From assembly GCF_030652515.1 (NCBI RefSeq), contig NZ_JAUSAR010000172.1, positions 1-61,483 of the forward strand: a stretch of DNA of 61,483 nt, written 5' to 3'. The notes beneath the pieces are model-generated. The model did no database searches. It had not been told where the DNA came from and was given only the letters and a program-made list of their open reading frames with translations. Shown here piece after piece: positions 27,454 through 35,852 of the stretch (its first letter is position 1; every line of letters begins with the position of its first letter). The position numbers were made by a program, and so were the translations under genes. This stretch comes from Aquabacterium sp. (GTDB lineage Bacteria; Pseudomonadota; Gammaproteobacteria; Burkholderiales; Burkholderiaceae_C).

Positions 27454-28791
27454 TCATGGCTTGGGCAGTTCGCCCAAGGCTTGCCACCAGGCCGACCAGG
27501 CGGCGGACACGTCAATGCGTGCTCGGCTGAGTGCTTTTTGCGCCTGAACGGCCTCCTGTTCAATGCGCAGGCGGGTGGGCAGATCGGTTTCTCCCAAGCG
27601 GAATGACTTGTCGAAGAAGTTTTTGCTCTCCTGCGCAAGTTGAGCCTGGCGTTGTGTTGCCTGCCATTGCGTATGGGCGCTTCGCAGTCGTGCCAGCGCC
27701 GAAGCGGCTTGCGCTTGCAGGCGTGCCCGCATTTGTAAGGTCATGGCTTGCGCTTCCTGGGCTGCGGCCAAGGCTTCGGCCTGCCTGGCATCGGCTCGTG
27801 CGCCTGTGCCAAACGGAACCCTCAGACCAACTGTGATGCTCTGCTGATACGGATCGCCTGTTTGCCCTCGGCTGCGTGTTGTCAACACGGTGAGCTCTGG
27901 ACTGGCGCGCCTCGATGAGGCGGCCAAATCCGCTTGCGCACTGGCCATGGACTGTTGGGCCATGGCTTCCGCGAACAACGGGTGTTCATCGACTGATGGG
28001 GCATCCGATGCGAGGGCATCCGCTGAGGGCAGTGGTGTCGAAACGTCGCCCTCGGATGTCGCTTCGAGGTTGTCAGGAGACAAATCCAGCAGTCCGGTCA
28101 GGCCCCTGAGTGCATGCAGCGATGCCTCGTAGGCGCCTTGCGCTTCAGCAACGGCCGATTCGGCCTGTGCCACGGCTCCCTCTGCCTGATGCTGATCCGC
28201 GCGGGCCAGATCACCTGCTTTGACGCGGCGGGCCACGTCAAGGGCAATTTGCTGGGCATTGGCAACCCTGGTTTGGGCCAAGGCCAGCTCGGTTTGCGTG
28301 CGCTGCGTTTGCCACCAGCCTTCACGAACAAGGCCAGCGAGTTGCAGGCGTTGGGCCTTCATACTGCCTTGTAGCGCCAAGATTTGGGCATGGCTGAGTG
28401 CAGTCGCGCGTTGACTCTGGCCGGGCAGCCACAAGGGCAGTGCCACACCAACTTCTACTTCGCGGCTGCCTGCACCCGAGCCAGGGCGGTCGGTCTTGCC
28501 TTGCAGCAGCATGGCAGGCGAATCGGCCGTCCACGCGCTGCTGGCGGCCCTCAATGACTCCGCTGCACGCAGGCGTTCGGTGTAGGACTGCGCCTCTGGC
28601 TGACGCGACCAGGCTGCTTCCAACAAGGTTAAAAGCGTCAGTTTGGAGGGCGCAGCGGTGAGGTGTTGAGCTTCGCTCTTTGAGATGACAGGTGCCTGAG
28701 CCCCCGTTGTTTGAGCTTGAAGGGGTGACAGGCAGGCTAGCGAGGCCATCATGGCCAGCGCTGAGCTTAGTGTTTGATGACGGAAATGCAT
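27454..28791 (-). CDS. TolC-family outer-membrane factor of the second RND system
   Basis: The 445-residue protein has a signal peptide (MMASLACLSPLQAQ) and two long-helix OEP halves (LTLLEAAWSRQPEAQ; LPLWLPGQSQRA; later ELTVLTTRSRGQTGDPYQQ). It is the channel for the HME3-like pump and is only distantly similar to CzcC in this window. GGAGA lies nine bases before the ATG. It follows the third czcI by 167 bp, with a conserved inverted-repeat element in between. Confidence 0.88.
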   Translation of the reverse strand: MHFRHQTLSSALAMMASLACLSPLQAQTTGAQAPVISKSEAQHLTAAPSKLTLLTLLEAAWSRQPEAQSYTERLRAAESLRAASSAWTADSPAMLLQGKTDRPGSGAGSREVEVGVALPLWLPGQSQRATALSHAQILALQGSMKAQRLQLAGLVREGWWQTQRTQTELALAQTRVANAQQIALDVARRVKAGDLARADQHQAEGAVAQAESAVAEAQGAYEASLHALRGLTGLLDLSPDNLEATSEGDVSTPLPSADALASDAPSVDEHPLFAEAMAQQSMASAQADLAASSRRASPELTVLTTRSRGQTGDPYQQSITVGLRVPFGTGARADARQAEALAAAQEAQAMTLQMRARLQAQAASALARLRSAHTQWQATQRQAQLAQESKNFFDKSFRLGETDLPTRLRIEQEAVQAQKALSRARIDVSAAWSAWWQALGELPKP

Positions 28792-28830
28792 CCGATTCTT
28801 CTCCGGGAAAAATCCACAGGTGGAAGGAAT

Positions 28831-28968
28831 CGGCGAGGGTCAGGGTCGCGGCGTTGAAGGCGAAAAGGGCCGCACAAATGGCATGGCACCGATGCGTCAA
28901 TCACACGCGATAAGACAGGCTGAATGTGGGGCGCGAACCCCGGGCAGCACCTCGCCGCTCAGGCGAGG
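28831..28968 (-). repeat. CTCGCCG/CGGCGAG inverted repeats between czcI copy 3 and its tolC gene
   Basis: CGGCGAG (28831-28837) can pair with CTCGCCG (28951-28957) beside the czcI stop codon. A local hairpin, CCTCGCC/GGCGAGG (28950-28956 and 28962-28968), encloses the stop codon. The arrangement mirrors the inverted repeat of the czcICBAD operon. Confidence 0.5.
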
Positions 28969-29315
28969 TTTGACCAGTTGGGGCGGTCGGGCAAGGCCAC
29001 GGGCGCAGCGGGCACCCTGGCGTCTTCAGTGCGCATCAGGCCTCGATTGGGCGTGCCAATCTGGTTGCGGCTCGTGAATTGGGGCAACGCTGCGCAGTGA
29101 CCATGGCAAGCATGGCAGTCGGCGTGGTCGGCGTTGGATGTTTGGCCATCGGGTGACGGGAAGTCACCACCACTCAGTTCGCTGTGCTCATGCTGGTGGT
29201 GCCCCAGATGCGTTGTCTGGGGCGAATGTTCGTGCTGGCAATAGGGTGCCGCTGCCGCCCAGAGGGACTGCAAAGGCAACCAACACAGCAAGAAAATGGC
29301 GATCCAGCGACGCAT
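28959..29315 (-). CDS. czcI: CzcI-type periplasmic protein, copy 3
   Basis: The 118-residue protein has the shared signal peptide (MRRWIAIFLLCWLPLQSLWA), the His cluster (LGHHQHEHSELSGG), a CHACHGHC metal-ligand run and a C-terminal RPNW. It heads the HME3-like RND operon, just as copy 1 heads czcICBAD. ATG 29315 is chosen by alignment with the other copies; the 15-codon upstream extension is non-homologous. It ends beside a hairpin. Confidence 0.82.
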   Translation of the reverse strand: MRRWIAIFLLCWLPLQSLWAAAAPYCQHEHSPQTTHLGHHQHEHSELSGGDFPSPDGQTSNADHADCHACHGHCAALPQFTSRNQIGTPNRGLMRTEDARVPAAPVALPDRPNWSNLA

Positions 29316-29356
29316 GGTGAAAAGTGTAGCAGGGTACGGACGGCGCTCGTGGTGAT

Positions 29357-30064
29357 TCACTTGCCGGACCTGATGGATTGCACGGTTTTGTTCATCCAGT
29401 GGCGAACCACGTGCTGAAACAAGTACCGCTTGAAACCCGAGAGGTTGGTGCCGTGTCTGGCGTAAAAGTCGTCGGGCGTGTCGAAAAGCCCAAAATCATG
29501 GTTGATGCCATTGCGCTGGATGTAGGTGCTTTCACCTTGCCAAGCGATGGGCGGGTTTTGCAGGTCGTCCACCGCAGCACCGTATCCGCAAAACGGCCCG
29601 TTGTGCTGAGAGAAGCGCTTTTGCAGGGCACTCAGGTAGGTTCGGTCCAGAATGAACCCCTCAAGGTTGATCCAGCGCCCATCCATGTCAACTTCCACCC
29701 AACTGTGGATGATGTTCCCGGGGGCGAGCAAATAGGCCAAACCGGTGATGGCACCTTTTTGCAAGGCCTTGTCGATGGTGAAGCCATGGAATCGGCAGGG
29801 AACGTCCATGGCTCTGAGCAGTGCCATCAACAAGGTGCCCTTGGTATTGCACTGGCCGATGCCATCTGCCAGCACACGGGAAGCGGGCAGATCGTCTTGG
29901 GTGTTGTAGCCAAACGCGATCTCGTCACGCACGAAGGCATACGCCGCCCCAACGCGATCATGTAGTCCCAATGAAGTCCAGTTTCTTTGCTGAATCAGTT
30001 GGCGAATGGCTGGGGCGTGGTGGTCAAGGATCGGGGTGGCTTGAGTCAGGTGGTGATGGCGCAT
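29357..30064 (-). CDS. Transglutaminase-like cysteine protease-fold protein under a CadR-type promoter
   Basis: The 235-residue cytoplasmic protein has the transglutaminase core. The Cys is in DGIGQCNTKG (C72), the His in IIHSWVEVDMDG (H120), and the acidic member is likely E135 in WINLEGFILD. Members of this fold act as transglutaminases or peptidases; the substrate cannot be predicted. There is no signal peptide or membrane segment. The gene stands alone, 37 bp downstream of a promoter matching those of cadA, so it is probably induced by Cd, Zn or Pb via CadR. Such a role in metal resistance is unfamiliar to me. Confidence 0.8.
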   Translation of the reverse strand: MRHHHLTQATPILDHHAPAIRQLIQQRNWTSLGLHDRVGAAYAFVRDEIAFGYNTQDDLPASRVLADGIGQCNTKGTLLMALLRAMDVPCRFHGFTIDKALQKGAITGLAYLLAPGNIIHSWVEVDMDGRWINLEGFILDRTYLSALQKRFSQHNGPFCGYGAAVDDLQNPPIAWQGESTYIQRNGINHDFGLFDTPDDFYARHGTNLSGFKRYLFQHVVRHWMNKTVQSIRSGK

Positions 30065-30101
30065 GGGGTGAGCCTTCGGCTTTCAAGATTCGATATGCCT
30101 T

Positions 30102-30133
30102 GATTTGAAAGCCTGTAGTGACTCCAGAGTCAA
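30102..30133 (-). promoter_or_regulatory. CadR-type promoter/operator, copy 3 (transglutaminase)
   Basis: Minus strand TTGACT (30128-30133), 20-bp spacer, CAAATC (30102-30107). The proximal dyad half is CACTACAGG, as in cadA; the distal half is CTGGAG rather than CTGTAG, so symmetry is reduced. Confidence 0.8.
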
Positions 30134-30198
30134 GATGCCAGTGCACCCGCCGCACCGTCTGCGCCACGTCTACCCTGGCAGCCCGCCTGCCATCGCCT

Positions 30199-30285
30199 TC
30201 ACGGGGTGCCTTGTTGGAGAGCGATGATTGCCATGCCCGCGATTGCCAGGGCTGCGCCTGCAATGTCCCGGTGCGTGGGTGTCAC
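30199..30285 (-). pseudogene. ynfA: 3' remnant of a ynfA/UPF0060 gene
   Basis: On the minus strand a short in-frame stretch reads THRDIAGAALAIAGMAIIAL and ends in TGA at 30199. It matches the last membrane helix of UPF0060/YnfA small membrane proteins (RWDxAGAAxALAGMAIIAF type). Nothing upstream continues the family, so only the last about 30 codons survive. A longer but frame-broken ynfA remnant lies at 35562-35850. Confidence 0.6.
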
Positions 30286-30705
30286 ACAGCACTTCAGTCG
30301 AAATTGCATTGCTGCTCAATGGCTTGTGAGTTGTTCGTCGGACCAATTGGGCAGTACGGATCTGTGTGGGGTGCGCCCAGCAATGGGCGTCCCTACCGCG
30401 ATTGCCAAGACGCTAACTTTCCTTCCTCGTGGCGGCCTTGGCAATTGGCCTCGCTGATAGAGGGGCTCCGGTCTCCAAGAAGTTGGCTACTTGGCAACGT
30501 GCACTTGCCTATCTTTGGCATCATCCCAACAATTCAAACCAACGTGGCACAGGCGGATGTGCTTGCCGCAGCCATGTCGGACTCTGGCGTCAATCGCCTG
30601 TGGGCACGTCGTGTGGCCCCATTTAATGGCTAACCCCGATGGATCTTCATTTATGTTCTGCGGGCAGCAACTGACTTTGGCTCTGCCGGAAGGATTGCTA
30701 GGAGC
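30286..30705. other. Unassigned region before the methyltransferase gene
   Basis: These 420 bp carry overlapping ORFs without good starts or known domains; the longest plus-strand frame runs from the CadR-type promoter to 30633. I see no repeats, attC-like site or terminator. It looks like debris at a recombination junction. Confidence 0.35.
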
Positions 30706-31347
30706 ATGATGTCTGAAGACAATCTGAAAGGCCCAAATGGTGAGGACGTTCTATCATCCGTTCGCCATGATGCTGCCGTGGCGTCGACAAACCGATTCTA
30801 CGAGGACCATGCGGTCGAATACTTCTCATGGACCTTCGGTGCACAGACGCAGTTCGTCCTGGATCGCTTCCTGTCACATCTGCCGGCCAAGGCCTCCATC
30901 TCCGGCCGGGACCTCAAATTCTTTCTTTCCCGGGGTCATTGTGCGTTGGGGATCGATGCCTCGACAGCCCTCGTGCAAATGGCGGCCCAGCATTCGGGCG
31001 CCCCATGTGAGGTCGCTCGGATCGAAAGCATCAGCTATGAAGATCGGTTCGATGGGATATGGGCATGTGCTTCATTGCTCCACTTGCCCCGGGACGCATT
31101 TCGCCCCGCGCTTCGTTGCCTGAACCGGGCCCTCAAAAGAGGCGGCACACTCTTCATGGCAGTCCAGGAGGGGCAGGGCGAAGCGATTCTTCCGGACGGC
31201 CGTTTGTACGTCTACTACTCAGAAGACGACATACGCAAGTCACTTGACGCCGCCGGGTTGGCGGTGGATGAACTGTGGACGTCGCAGAATTCAGCTAAGG
31301 CTGTGCACCAGCCGGTATGGATCAATGTCATTGCCACTGCGCGATAG
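30706..31347 (+). CDS. SAM-dependent methyltransferase missing the cofactor motif
   Basis: The 213-residue protein is clearly a class I methyltransferase: NRFYEDHAVEYF at the start, then GRDLKFFLSRGHCALGIDAS (motif II Asp), DGIWACASLLHLPRD and an ALKRGGTLFMAVQEG strand. The glycine-rich SAM motif normally sits between the ASI strand and SGRDLK (LDLGCG-type). Here ASI joins directly to SGRDLK at 30900/30901, an in-frame loss of about six or seven codons. SAM binding should be lost or weakened. GGAG precedes the double ATG. Its substrate and link to metals are unknown. Confidence 0.75.
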   Translation: MMSEDNLKGPNGEDVLSSVRHDAAVASTNRFYEDHAVEYFSWTFGAQTQFVLDRFLSHLPAKASISGRDLKFFLSRGHCALGIDASTALVQMAAQHSGAPCEVARIESISYEDRFDGIWACASLLHLPRDAFRPALRCLNRALKRGGTLFMAVQEGQGEAILPDGRLYVYYSEDDIRKSLDAAGLAVDELWTSQNSAKAVHQPVWINVIATAR

Positions 31348-31385
31348 CGCGCCAGGAAGGTCCTGACCGCTGGCATACCTCCCGG

Positions 31386-31889
31386 TTAACTCGGCCCAGT
31401 CTCCGTTCTTCCTCTCCGCAACTCGCAGACGAGGATCAAGACAGCACCGAGGGTGATGCCGATGTCGGCCACGTTGAAGGCCGGCCAGTAAAACGACTGC
31501 CACCTGACATCAATCCAGTCCACCACCGCCCCGCGAGCGAGCCGATCGAGCAGGTTCCCTAAAGCACCGCCTAGGAGGAGCCCGAAAGCCAGCCGTTGAG
31601 GACGACCAGTTTGAGGCCGCCGAATCAGTACGACAAAAACAATAGAGGCAGCCACAGCGACTGCGCTGAAGAAGAAGCGCTGCCATCCACCTGCGTCGTG
31701 CAAGAAACTGAAAGCGGCACCTTCGTTCCGCCAGTGGACGATATTAAGCACCGGGAGCCATGGCTCGCTGGAGCCATACGGGAGTGCAGCGACCACCGCA
31801 GCTTTGCTTACGATGTCCATCAGGAATACGGCTGCGGCGGCAAGGAAGGCACGGGCAACGCTCGGATCAAATCTTTGGCGTATCGTCAC
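31386..31889 (-). CDS. lspA: Lipoprotein signal peptidase (LspA/PbrC type)
   Basis: The 167-residue protein has four membrane helices. The signal peptidase II motifs are NEGAAFSFLHDAGGW, the Asp of GNLLDRLARGAVVDWIDV and the second Asp of FNVADIGI. It cleaves prolipoproteins. LspA genes occur as the second gene of cadA/pbrA operons, and here the start (GTG 31889) lies inside the end of the deleted ATPase gene, 23 bp overlap. AAGG precedes the GTG. It probably still uses the CadR-type promoter at 32198-32229 and may be the only functional product of that operon. Confidence 0.88.
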   Translation of the reverse strand: MTIRQRFDPSVARAFLAAAAVFLMDIVSKAAVVAALPYGSSEPWLPVLNIVHWRNEGAAFSFLHDAGGWQRFFFSAVAVAASIVFVVLIRRPQTGRPQRLAFGLLLGGALGNLLDRLARGAVVDWIDVRWQSFYWPAFNVADIGITLGAVLILVCELRRGRTETGPS

Positions 31890-32180
31890 TGGACCTTATC
31901 CCTCTCGCTGTAGGCCTGAGCAGGCGCAATCCGTTGAACACCACGACCAGGCTCGCATCCATGTCAGCCAGGATTGCCAGCCACAAGCTGGCGTGTCCCG
32001 TGAAGGTCAAGACCATGAACACCGCCTTGGTGCCGATCGCAAAGGCGATGTTGGCCCTCAGCACATTGCCCACCCGATGGGAGAGAGCGATGAACTCTGG
32101 CAACTTGCGCAGGTCGTCTTGCATGAGGGCCACGTCAGCAGTCTCAATGGCGGTGTCGGTGCCTGCTGCGTGATGGTCAT
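31867..32180 (-). pseudogene. Internally deleted cadA/pbrA-type ATPase
   Basis: The promoter, ribosome site (AAGGAG) and ATG at 32180 remain, giving a few start codons (ATG ACC ATC ACG CAG CAG). The sequence then jumps near 32160-32165 to the last about 95 residues of a P1B ATPase (GTDTAIETADVALMQDDL to VVFNGLRLLRP). The joint is out of frame with that ATG; the C-terminal frame stays open from upstream only by chance. More than 600 codons, including CPC, DKTGT and GDGIND, are gone. The sequence differs from the intact cadA and resembles PbrA/CadA types found with lspA. Confidence 0.85.
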
Positions 32181-32197
32181 GGCGTGCTCCTTGACAA

Positions 32198-32229
32198 CAT
32201 TTGAAACCCTGTAGCCGGTTCAGAGTCAA
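32198..32229 (-). promoter_or_regulatory. CadR-type promoter/operator, copy 4 (deleted cadA-lspA)
   Basis: Minus strand TTGACT (32224-32229), 20-bp spacer, CAAATG (32198-32203). The CTACAGGGT half is intact, the other half (CTCTGAACC) is degenerate. It is positioned to drive lspA. Confidence 0.8.
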
Positions 32230-32274
32230 GGCCTTGGAAAATCCCTTGCGCACAGGGGGGATATTCTGCGACTA

Positions 32275-34059
<1,785 letters not shown>

Positions 34060-34084
34060 TTGCCTCAACCCAAAGGAGTTCATC

Positions 34085-34432
34085 ATGCTGAAACTGAAAA
34101 TAGCACTGGTCGTTGTGTTTGCGGCCTTGACCACCGCCTGCACGACGGGGCCGCAGGTATCGAGCAACGCCTACTCGCAAGGTTGGCGGCGAGCGCAGGT
34201 TGTGGCCATCGAAAAGGATCAGTTGGCGGTGCGATCAAGCAAGGAAGATTGCCGAATGGCATTGGGTGCTGAGGCGGGCAAAACCCGGTTTGCCGTGGCT
34301 TCCTATAGCTATGGCGGCAATCCCAACCTGAGGGCAAAGCGCATCGTGGCGATACCCAACGATGTCGATGTCGAGGTGGGCGATTGGGTTGAGGTCAGCA
34401 TCACCGACTGCCGTCTGGCGCTTAGAAAATAA
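34085..34432 (+). CDS. Putative lipoprotein, paralogue 2 of a czc-associated family
   Basis: The 115-residue product has a lipobox signal (VVFAALTTAC) and shares GWRRAQVVAI, DCRMALG, VASYSYGGNPNLRAKR and VGDWVEVSITDCR with the paralogue at 21756. AAAGGAG precedes the ATG. It sits 25 bp behind the truncated czcA, so in the ancestral operon it probably followed czcA directly. Function unknown; likely a periplasmic lipid-anchored protein. Confidence 0.78.
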   Translation: MLKLKIALVVVFAALTTACTTGPQVSSNAYSQGWRRAQVVAIEKDQLAVRSSKEDCRMALGAEAGKTRFAVASYSYGGNPNLRAKRIVAIPNDVDVEVGDWVEVSITDCRLALRK

Positions 34433-34494
34433 ACTCTGGAAGCAAAGGCCCTTGAGTCACGACATCCTTCCTTCCTGCCTGAACCTGCTCACCC

Positions 34495-35559
34495 ATGATC
34501 CAAAAGTTGCTCTCTCATCGACATGTCGGCGTGATGTCCGCGTTGTTGGCCGCATTGTTGTTCGGTGTGAGCGCGCCGCTTGCTAAGGTTCTGCTCGCTC
34601 AGACCAGCCCATGGCTGCTGGCGGCGCTGTTGTACCTGGGTTCCGGAATGGGTTTGTGGGTGGTGCGTCGCATCCAGCGTGTACCTCCGGTGACCCTGGC
34701 CTGGCGCGAATGGGGGTGGTTGGCAGGCGCCATCGTGACGGGCGGCATCGCAGCGCCTGTCTTGTTGATGACTGGGCTTGCGGGCATGTCCGCGTCTCAA
34801 TCGTCCTTGCTGCTCAATGCGGAGAGTGTGCTGACTGCCGTGCTGGCCTGGGTGGTGTTCAAGGAGAACGTGGACCGACGCATCGTGCTGGGCATGGCTG
34901 CCATCGTGGCCGGTGCCTTGGTGCTGAGTTGGCCAGGTGCTGCTGAGCACGTAGCCACTTCGACACTCTGGCCATCTTTGGCGGTGCTGGGGGCATGTTT
35001 GGGCTGGGCGGTGGACAACAACCTGACGCGCAAAGTCGCTTTGAACGACGCCGGCTTCATTGCCATGGCCAAAGGATTGAGCGCAGGCAGCAGCAATCTG
35101 GTTTTGGCCGTGGCGCTGGGCGCGGGGTGGCCCGGTTGGGAGACCACTTTGTCTGCGGGCTTACTCGGGTTTCTCAGCTACGGCGCCAGCCTGACCTTGT
35201 TCGTCCTGGCGCTGCGGCATCTGGGTGCGTCGCGCACAGGGGCCTACTTTTCCGTTGCACCGTTCTTTGGCGCGCTGGTGTCTGTGCTGCTTCTCCACGA
35301 GCCTGTCACGGTTCAGTTGCTGGTCGCCGCGGCCTTGATGGCTTGGGGTGTCTGGCTGCACTTGTCGGAGGACCATGCTCACGAGCATTCGCATGAGGCC
35401 CTGGAACACGCGCATGAGCACGTTCACGATGCGCACCATCAACATGAGCACGCTGGCCCTGTCGTGCCGGGTGTGCCGCACAAGCACCTTCATCGCCATT
35501 TGCCTATGAGCCACAGCCACGCGCATTTCCCGGATGCGCACCATCGACACGGCCACTGA
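34495..35559 (+). CDS. EamA/DMT-family transporter with a His-rich C-terminal tail
   Basis: The 354-residue protein has ten predicted membrane helices in two EamA repeats (LLAALLFGVSAPLAKVLL; later LAVLGACLGWAVDNNL). The last 63 residues form a hydrophilic tail with about 23 His (DHAHEHSHEALEHAHEHVHD; SHSHAHFPDAHH). EamA proteins export small metabolites or ions; the His tail suggests metal transport or metal sensing. The ribosome site is weak. It lies after the czcA/lipoprotein remnant and converges with the ynfA pseudogene. Assignment to the family is firm, the substrate is inference. Confidence 0.85.
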   Translation: MIQKLLSHRHVGVMSALLAALLFGVSAPLAKVLLAQTSPWLLAALLYLGSGMGLWVVRRIQRVPPVTLAWREWGWLAGAIVTGGIAAPVLLMTGLAGMSASQSSLLLNAESVLTAVLAWVVFKENVDRRIVLGMAAIVAGALVLSWPGAAEHVATSTLWPSLAVLGACLGWAVDNNLTRKVALNDAGFIAMAKGLSAGSSNLVLAVALGAGWPGWETTLSAGLLGFLSYGASLTLFVLALRHLGASRTGAYFSVAPFFGALVSVLLLHEPVTVQLLVAAALMAWGVWLHLSEDHAHEHSHEALEHAHEHVHDAHHQHEHAGPVVPGVPHKHLHRHLPMSHSHAHFPDAHHRHGH

Positions 35560-35561
35560 GG

Positions 35562-35850
35562 TCAGGACGACGTTGGCTGAAACGCAATGAAGGCCTTCCC
35601 TGCCAGCGCCATGCAGGCCCAGACCGCTGTCCCAGCGGCTTGGGGTGATGCCATCCACTTGCCACAGTCACGCCAAGGCCCCAAAAATGTAGACACCACC
35701 ACAGACCGCGTAGGTACGCCCGGCCGCCGTGGGGTGCAGCGTCGGCAGCCACGGAGAACAAACTCAGCGCTGTCGCAGCAGGCAGCAGGAGCCACATGGA
35801 CTTGCCCTGCTGGAGTACCAGCGCAGGCAGGTAGACCAGGATTTCAAGTA
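35562..35850 (-). pseudogene. ynfA: Frameshifted ynfA/UPF0060 small membrane protein gene
   Basis: Reading the minus strand across frames restores a YnfA sequence: LVYLPALVLQQGKSMWLLLP, then LHPTAAGRTYAVCGGVYIFG, an in-frame TGA where a Trp is expected, VDGITPSRWD, and finally AFIAFQPTSS. At least two frameshifts and one stop break it. The first helix and the start are missing, because the copper-ATPase gene begins to overlap at 35853. It marks a seam between the Zn/Cd and copper regions. Confidence 0.85.
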
Positions 35851-35852
35851 CG

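Noticed and set aside
30118..30633. 171-codon plus-strand ORF before the methyltransferase
   Set aside because: Starts inside the CadR-type promoter, has no ribosome site or family, and covers the antisense of a ynfA stub.
30400..30700. Possible integron attC-like site
   Set aside because: GCTAAC-like words occur but no paired core sites with the expected inverted arrangement could be found.
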